NCBI GenBank assembly: GCA_004525875.1
Contig: SPBQ01000057.1
Location: 1-9,407 of the forward strand
Length of the DNA stretch: 9,407 nt
Source of the DNA: Myxococcales bacterium
GTDB lineage: Bacteria > Desulfobacterota_B > Binatia > UBA1149 > SPBQ01
Direction of reading: 5' to 3'
Part shown: positions 5,351 through 9,407 of the stretch, in pieces
Layout of the letters: each line of letters starts with the position of its first letter
Numbering within the stretch: the stretch's first letter is position 1
Notes under the pieces: model-generated
What the model saw: the letters and a program-made list of their open reading frames with translations, nothing else
The model's database searches: none
Told to the model about the DNA's origin: nothing
Translations under genes and position numbers: made by a program

Positions 5351-7702
5351 ATGAGCACCGCCAGCAACAGTACCGGCAAGTCGGCGCGGGCCGCGATGAT
5401 CGTCGCCGCGGTCATGATCGGCCAGAATCTCGCCGGACGCGCGCTGCGCGACGGCTTCTTTCTCTCTCACTTCGAGCCCAACGCCCTGCCCACCGTCATG
5501 ATCGGTTCCTCCTTGCTGTCGGTCGCGCTGGTGCTGAGCAGCGCACGCGTGTTCCGCCGCTTCGCGCCGGTGCACGCCCTCCCCGTGCTGTTCGCCTGCA
5601 GCGCGCTCCTGTTCGTCGCCGAGTGGGCGCTCAGCTTCCGCGCGCCCGGGCTCGCCGCCATCGCCGTCTATCTGCACACCACGAGCATCGGAGCCGTGGT
5701 CGTCTCGGGCTTCTGGTCGGTCGTGAACGAGCGTTTCGACCCACACACGGCCAAGCAACTCATCGGCAGGATCGCCGGCGGTGCGACACTGGGCGGGGTG
5801 CTCGGAGGACTCGCGGTCTGGCAAGGAGCCGCCGCGCTTTCGATCGCAACGATGATCCTCTGCCTCGGCGGTCTCAACGCAGCATGCGCGATCGGCGTAC
5901 CGGTGATCGGGAGCCGTTCGGTCACGACACGGCGCGAAGAGGAGACAGACGACTCCGCGCTCACGATCTTCGAACAGACGCCGTACCTGAGACACCTGGC
6001 CTTGCTGGTCGCACTGATCGCGTTCGGCGCGGCGATCTATGACTACGCGTTCAAGGCCAAGGCGGCAGCCCGGTTCGGCTCGGGCGGCGAGCTGGTAGGC
6101 TTCTTCGCGCTGTTCTATCTCGGCGTGGGCGTGGCGACGTTTCTCGCGCAGAACTTGCTCGCCAAACGATCGTTGGCCCGACTGGGTCTCGCGGGGAACG
6201 TCGCGACGCTACCGGGCGCGGCGTGCCTGCTTGGCCCGCTCGCACTCCTGTTCCCGGGCCTCCCGACCATGGCTGCACTGCGTGGAGGCACGGCCGTGCT
6301 CGAGAGCTCTCTGTATCGTTCGGGCTACGAGCTCCTTTATACGCCGCTGTCTCCGGAGAAGAAGCGTCCGACCAAGACGCTCATCGACGTCGGCGGCGAC
6401 AAGCTGGGCGCCGCCGCCGGCGGCGGGTTCGCGTTCCTCGTTCTCGGGATCGTCCCGGAAGCGGCCGAACCCGTCCTTCTGTGTGCAGCCATCGGTACCG
6501 CGCTGGCCGGACTGCTGGTCACCCGCGACCTTCACAAGGGCTACATCGCCTCGCTGGCCGAGAGTCTCCACAATCACAGCATCGCTGCTGCCGAGCTCGA
6601 CACCGTCGACGCGGCCACGAGGCAGGCGGTCGCCGAGACCATCGCGTTCATCGACCGATCCGCGGTGCGCGCCGGCACGAGCAGCGCGTCGAGCGGCGGC
6701 GGCTCGATCTCCGGCACCGGCGCACACCGGATCGGGCGCGCCGAGGTACTGGCGCAACTGCGCCCGGCGGCGCGAGCGGATCGAGCTGAGGATCTCACCG
6801 ACACCGGCTCACCCGCTGAAGTCCCCCCTCGCGCGCCGGCCGTCGCGCCGATCGAGACGTGGGAGATCGACGATACGCTGGTGGCGATCGCGCACCTGCG
6901 AGCGGGCGATACCGCTCGGGTTCTCGCGACCCTTCGCCGTCACAAACCGCTGCCGGATGCCCTCGTAGGCCACGTGGTCGACCTCCTGGACGACGACGCC
7001 GTGGCTGAGACAGCCTCCGAGGCGCTGCGCACGGTAGCCCCCGCCCATACAGGATTGTTGCTGGATACCGTGCTGCGGCTTCGCAGCCCCCCGCCCGTGC
7101 GCAGGCGGATCTGCGACATCCTCGCCACCCTGCCGACCCAGCGCTGTGCGAGCGGGCTCGTCCAGCTCCTGGCCGACAGCGAGTTCGAGCTACGATTTCG
7201 CGCTGCCGCCGCGTTGCTGCGTGTCGTTCAGCGCAACAGCGCGCTGCGTCTGCCGGGCGAGCAACTGTTCGCCGCCGCCGGGACCGAGGCACACGACTGC
7301 GGCCGGCTCTGGAGGTACCAGACCACCATCGAGGGCAAGCTCACCGACGTCGCGCCGGCGCACTCGGCCGCCGGCAAGCGCGTGATCCACGGTCTCGCGT
7401 ACGTGTTCACGCTGCTCTTCACGGTCCTCGATCGCGAACCGTTGCGACTGGCGATCGGTGCGCTGGCGGCCGACGACGCCGCACAGCGCGGAACGGGGCT
7501 GGAGTACTTGCACAACGTTCTACCGCCCGACCTGCGCGAAGCGCTCTGGCCGCTGCTCGAGGATCGCCGCCTGTCGCTCGGAACGTTGCGGGCGGAGTCG
7601 GACATCCTCGCCGAGATCATCGGCCAGGCGCGGCCGGGCGCGATCGATCTGGAGGCGGTCAGGAAACGGGTGAAAGCACGACGAGCCGACACCTCGCACT
7701 AG
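5351..7702 (+). CDS. Npt/NTT-like nucleotide transporter domain fused to HEAT repeats
   Basis: The 783-residue product has two parts. Residues about 12-392 are a polytopic membrane domain of roughly 11-12 hydrophobic segments with family-type motifs of bacterial ATP/ADP-translocase-like (Npt1/Npt2, NTT) carriers: RALRDGFFLSHF (30-41), FWSVVNERFDP (121-131) followed by AKQLIGRIAGG, and YELLYTPLSPEKKRPTKTLI (326-345) followed by DVGGDKLG. A cytoplasmic linker (about 395-505) includes a Ser/Gly/Thr-rich stretch at 442-457. Residues about 506-783 are helical repeats of HEAT type, for example LLDDDAVAETASEALR (545-560) and LLADSEFELRFRAAAALLR (606-624), ending with a conserved-looking EYL...LP..LRE segment (718-730). 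NTT proteins exchange or import nucleotides. In free-living bacteria the role of HEAT-fused forms is not settled, so transport of a nucleotide is inference. The start lies 15 bases after the kinase stop, with only a weak CGGA upstream; this is the last gene of the operon. A kinase next door makes the Ser-rich linker a possible phosphorylation target. Confidence 0.88.
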   Translation: MSTASNSTGKSARAAMIVAAVMIGQNLAGRALRDGFFLSHFEPNALPTVMIGSSLLSVALVLSSARVFRRFAPVHALPVLFACSALLFVAEWALSFRAPGLAAIAVYLHTTSIGAVVVSGFWSVVNERFDPHTAKQLIGRIAGGATLGGVLGGLAVWQGAAALSIATMILCLGGLNAACAIGVPVIGSRSVTTRREEETDDSALTIFEQTPYLRHLALLVALIAFGAAIYDYAFKAKAAARFGSGGELVGFFALFYLGVGVATFLAQNLLAKRSLARLGLAGNVATLPGAACLLGPLALLFPGLPTMAALRGGTAVLESSLYRSGYELLYTPLSPEKKRPTKTLIDVGGDKLGAAAGGGFAFLVLGIVPEAAEPVLLCAAIGTALAGLLVTRDLHKGYIASLAESLHNHSIAAAELDTVDAATRQAVAETIAFIDRSAVRAGTSSASSGGGSISGTGAHRIGRAEVLAQLRPAARADRAEDLTDTGSPAEVPPRAPAVAPIETWEIDDTLVAIAHLRAGDTARVLATLRRHKPLPDALVGHVVDLLDDDAVAETASEALRTVAPAHTGLLLDTVLRLRSPPPVRRRICDILATLPTQRCASGLVQLLADSEFELRFRAAAALLRVVQRNSALRLPGEQLFAAAGTEAHDCGRLWRYQTTIEGKLTDVAPAHSAAGKRVIHGLAYVFTLLFTVLDREPLRLAIGALAADDAAQRGTGLEYLHNVLPPDLREALWPLLEDRRLSLGTLRAESDILAEIIGQARPGAIDLEAVRKRVKARRADTSH

Positions 7703-7716
7703 CCGCCGGAGGCGGC
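7702..7716 (+). terminator. Short GC hairpin at the operon end
   Basis: GCCGCC (7702-7707) and GGCGGC (7711-7716) form a perfect 6-bp stem with a GGA loop that begins on the last base of the stop codon. No T-run follows, so it may only be part of a termination region with the inverted repeat just downstream. Confidence 0.35.
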
Positions 7717-7732
7717 GTCATTCAATGGTAGA

Positions 7733-7786
7733 TGCAGGCGGTAGATCTCAAAGCGAGCGGCCGCCGGCAAGACACTACCGCCTGCA
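7733..7786. repeat. Perfect 12-bp inverted repeat between converging coding regions
   Basis: TGCAGGCGGTAG (7733-7744) is the exact reverse complement of 7775-7786. The 30-base spacer contains the 8-bp palindrome GCGGCCGC (7757-7764). The right arm contains the stop codon (7775-7777) of the leftward remnant, and the left arm follows the operon end by about 30 bases. It fits a two-way terminator for converging genes. No T-run is present on either side. GGTAGAT also occurs as a direct repeat at 7727-7733 and 7740-7746. Confidence 0.6.
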
Positions 7787-8047
7787 CGTGTTCTTCTTCG
7801 TCGTCGGCTCGCAGGGGAGGTAGCGCGCCGTCAGGGATTCTTCTGTCGACGGATCGGCGCCGAACAGCAGCGAAACCGACAGACGAAAGTCATCGGTGGC
7901 CTCCCTAAGTGTCATCTTCTTGCCCTTGAACTTGATCTTGGCGATCCCCTTGGTGGAAACTTCGGCGATCTTGAGAGCCGTGATACCGGCGGCGTCCGGG
8001 ATCTCGAACCGTGAATCGCGGAAGATGTACTTGCCCGGGCGCCCCAC
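7775..8047 (-). CDS. Hypothetical protein, probably the 3' remnant of a leftward gene
   Basis: The frame gives 90 residues from a GTG at 8047, with no signal peptide. It is not assigned to a family. The order of residues (YIFRD, GITALKIAEVS, GIAKIKFKGKKM, then a hydrophobic strand and a late Cys) resembles the C-terminal beta-rich module seen at the ends of many secreted proteins in deltaproteobacterial-type genomes; this rests on recollection of the pattern, not a search. Upstream, the frame continues without a good start until a TAG at 8084-8086, so the usual N-terminal part is missing. This suggests a gene cut off near 8050-8085. The plus strand is also open here, but its translation of 7896-8047 reads like an antisense shadow. 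The alternative is a genuine small cytoplasmic protein. Confidence 0.45.
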   Translation of the reverse strand: MGRPGKYIFRDSRFEIPDAAGITALKIAEVSTKGIAKIKFKGKKMTLREATDDFRLSVSLLFGADPSTEESLTARYLPCEPTTKKNTCRR

Positions 8048-8048
8048 G

Positions 8049-8378
8049 AACGCCGCCGACTCCGGGGCGGGCGCGGCCGTGGCCTACCTCGTGATCACCG
8101 CCGGCACCACGAACGACGACGCCACACCGTGCGAGAACGCGATCTACCAGGACCCGATCCAGACGGCGGTGACGACGGGCACGGCTCGCTCGGAGATTCT
8201 CAACGGCCTGGGTCTGGGCGACGCGGCGATCTCACTGACCGGGCAACCGTTCGACTGCTCGACGTGGTTGCCGGATAGCGGCGCGAGCGTCGCCTGGCCG
8301 AGCTTCAACCTGGACGTGGCGATCCCGGTGCTGGGCGTACAGGACGTCGCGCAGGTGCTGCGTCTCAACGACGACTGA
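8049..8378 (+). CDS. Hypothetical protein, probably the 3' remnant of a rightward secreted-protein gene
   Basis: The reading frame is open from a GTG at 7896 (160 residues in full), but the first 50 or so residues overlap the leftward remnant and look like its antisense. From about 8079 on, the translation looks like a real exported-protein C-terminus: alternating small and hydrophobic residues, the segment SLTGQPFDCSTW (residues 113-124 counted from 7896) and the ending VAQVLRLNDD. GTG codons at 8079 and 8091 could serve as starts, but none is preceded by a clear ribosome binding site or gives a signal peptide. I read it as the tail of a gene whose 5' part has been lost. It is possible that the whole 160-residue frame is a real, unknown gene. 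Confidence 0.45.
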   Translation, partial: NAADSGAGAAVAYLVITAGTTNDDATPCENAIYQDPIQTAVTTGTARSEILNGLGLGDAAISLTGQPFDCSTWLPDSGASVAWPSFNLDVAIPVLGVQDVAQVLRLNDD

Positions 8379-8429
8379 CAAGCCACGGGCGGCGGGAATG
8401 CTGGATCCAGATCGCGGCGCCGGTCGTCC

Positions 8430-9338
8430 TCACGCAACGTGGGTATCCACGAAGCGGGCGAGGCTGGCGAGCGCGGCGATCCCCTCCGGAATGCCCGCCG
8501 CCGCAAGCCCCTGGAAGCCGTGCACCATGTCGGGCCAGATCTCCACCGTCACGTGGACACCGCGAGCGCCGGCACTGCCCGCGAGACGGATGGCTTCGTC
8601 GCGGGTAAAGTCTATCTGCCCGACCTGCAGCAGCATCGGCGGAAGCCCCGTGAGATCTGCGTGCACGGGCGAGACGAGTGGGTCGCGCAGATCGCCGTTC
8701 GGCCCAACGTAGTCACGGCCGCGGGCACGCGTGAACGCGGCGCTGGCGAACGGGTCGCGACCGACCGGGTTGGTTGCCGAGTCGGACGTGGACTCGAGAT
8801 CAAACCACCCACCGAGCGTCGCCACCAGAGCCGGCATCCTCGCGCCACGCGAGTGCAGCCTCAGTAGCGAGGCAACGTCCAGCCCGCCACCGCACGAGTC
8901 TCCGACCCAGCCGATGCGGTCGGGCGAGACGCCCGCGTCGAGCAGCCCTTCGTATGCGGCGGCACAGTCGTCGAGCGCGGCCGGGAAGTGATGTTCGGGC
9001 GCGAGGCGATAGTCGACGAGAAGAACGGTCGCACCGCACGCCCGCGAGAGCATCTCACCGTAGAAAAGGTAGCCGTCGCCGCAGGCGGCGATGTAAGCGC
9101 CGCCGTGACAGAGCAGGAGGATGCGTTTATCGCGGCCGGAGGTCCGGCATGATCCGGGCGTGTCGATCCACGCAGCACGTACGCCGCCGAGCTCCGTCCA
9201 TTGCACGGTGGTGTCGGCCGCGACCGGGTGACCGTGAAGCGCTTCGAGCTTGTCGCGGGCAACGTCGAGCGCGTCGTCAGCGCTGACCAGATCCCCCTCG
9301 ACGGCCGCGAGGAACGCCTGATACTCGGGGCTCGGCAC
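8430..9338 (-). CDS. Alpha/beta hydrolase, HSL family (family IV esterase/lipase)
   Basis: The 302-residue product fits the usual length of hormone-sensitive-lipase-like carboxylesterases, which cleave short-chain ester substrates in the cytoplasm. The motifs are in order: oxyanion-hole HGG (78-80), DYRLAPEHHFPAALDD (109-124), nucleophile Ser148 in GDSCGG (146-151), where family members usually have GDSAGG, GWFDL (177-181), the likely acid D243 in GQID, and the likely base H273 in VHGF. All three catalytic residues appear present. GTG at 9338 is the first start after an in-frame TGA at 9345-9347, and the N-terminus MPSPEYQAF suits the family; no ribosome binding site is seen. It runs leftward, converging on the rightward remnant that ends at 8378. 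The 51 bases between them hold only a 10-bp palindrome at 8401-8410. The exact substrate is unknown. Confidence 0.92.
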   Translation of the reverse strand: MPSPEYQAFLAAVEGDLVSADDALDVARDKLEALHGHPVAADTTVQWTELGGVRAAWIDTPGSCRTSGRDKRILLLCHGGAYIAACGDGYLFYGEMLSRACGATVLLVDYRLAPEHHFPAALDDCAAAYEGLLDAGVSPDRIGWVGDSCGGGLDVASLLRLHSRGARMPALVATLGGWFDLESTSDSATNPVGRDPFASAAFTRARGRDYVGPNGDLRDPLVSPVHADLTGLPPMLLQVGQIDFTRDEAIRLAGSAGARGVHVTVEIWPDMVHGFQGLAAAGIPEGIAALASLARFVDTHVA

Positions 9339-9344
9339 CGGTGC

Positions 9345-9407
9345 TCAGGAACGGGTGCGAGCCGGGGGGGCTAGCAGGGCGAACACATGAGCGTCACCTG
9401 CTGACCA
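9345..9407 (-). CDS. Possible C-terminal end of an upstream leftward gene
   Basis: Reading leftward from the window edge, 20 codons (ending FALLAPPARTRS) run to a TGA at 9345-9347, six bases before the hydrolase GTG. Such spacing fits translational coupling and would explain why the hydrolase lacks a ribosome binding site. A second leftward frame also ends nearby (...VTLMCSPC, then TAG), so the choice cannot be settled from 63 bases. The stretch may equally be the hydrolase promoter region. Confidence 0.25.
   Translation of the reverse strand, partial: WSAGDAHVFALLAPPARTRS

Noticed and set aside
5066..5995. Leftward open frame of 309 codons
   Set aside because: It spans the end of the kinase gene and the start of the transporter gene on the opposite strand, and it is rich in Arg, Asp and Gly without motifs.
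8401..8410. Perfect 10-bp palindrome CTGGATCCAG between converging genes
   Set aside because: It has no loop and no T-run and is too short to call a terminator or operator.
9387..9404. ATG-started mini frame at the right edge (five codons)
   Set aside because: It stops after MSVTC and has no ribosome binding site.

Overview
The window is GC-rich and almost fully coding, with rightward genes on the left three quarters and leftward genes at the right end. A large transmembrane Ser/Thr kinase, a nucleotide-transporter-like protein with a HEAT-repeat tail, and a secreted-type Cys-rich repeat protein fit a deltaproteobacterial-type lineage (Myxococcota, Desulfobacterota, Binatota or similar). This is inference only: there is no rRNA or other marker gene, and I see no tRNA, CRISPR array, IS element or phage gene.

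Layout. Positions 2-1249 hold the 3' part of a gene for a Cys-rich protein built of 47-49-residue six-cysteine modules, open at the left edge. A strong hairpin follows its stop codon. Next comes a 200-residue metallo-beta-lactamase-fold protein with most metal ligands replaced (1467-2069). Then come three tightly spaced genes, 2164-7702, with gaps of 7 and 15 bases: an exported-looking protein made of about eight 38-residue P-x-[DE]-V-[YF] repeats; a two-TM Ser/Thr kinase whose extracytoplasmic domain looks like a chemoreceptor-type helical bundle; and an Npt/NTT (ATP/ADP-translocase-like) membrane domain fused to HEAT repeats.

Right of this operon, 7703-8430 looks scarred. A leftward gene remnant (7775-8047) and a rightward gene remnant (about 8049-8378) lie back to back, both apparently lacking their 5' parts. 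A perfect 12-bp inverted repeat sits between the first remnant and the operon. The window ends with a leftward HSL-family (family IV) alpha/beta hydrolase (8430-9338) and possibly the last codons of another leftward gene.

How the genes may work together (inference): the three-gene operon could be one signalling unit. The repeat protein would act outside the inner membrane, the kinase would carry a signal across it, and the transporter/HEAT protein, with its Ser-rich linker, would be a candidate target. This unit is the best candidate here for an undescribed system.
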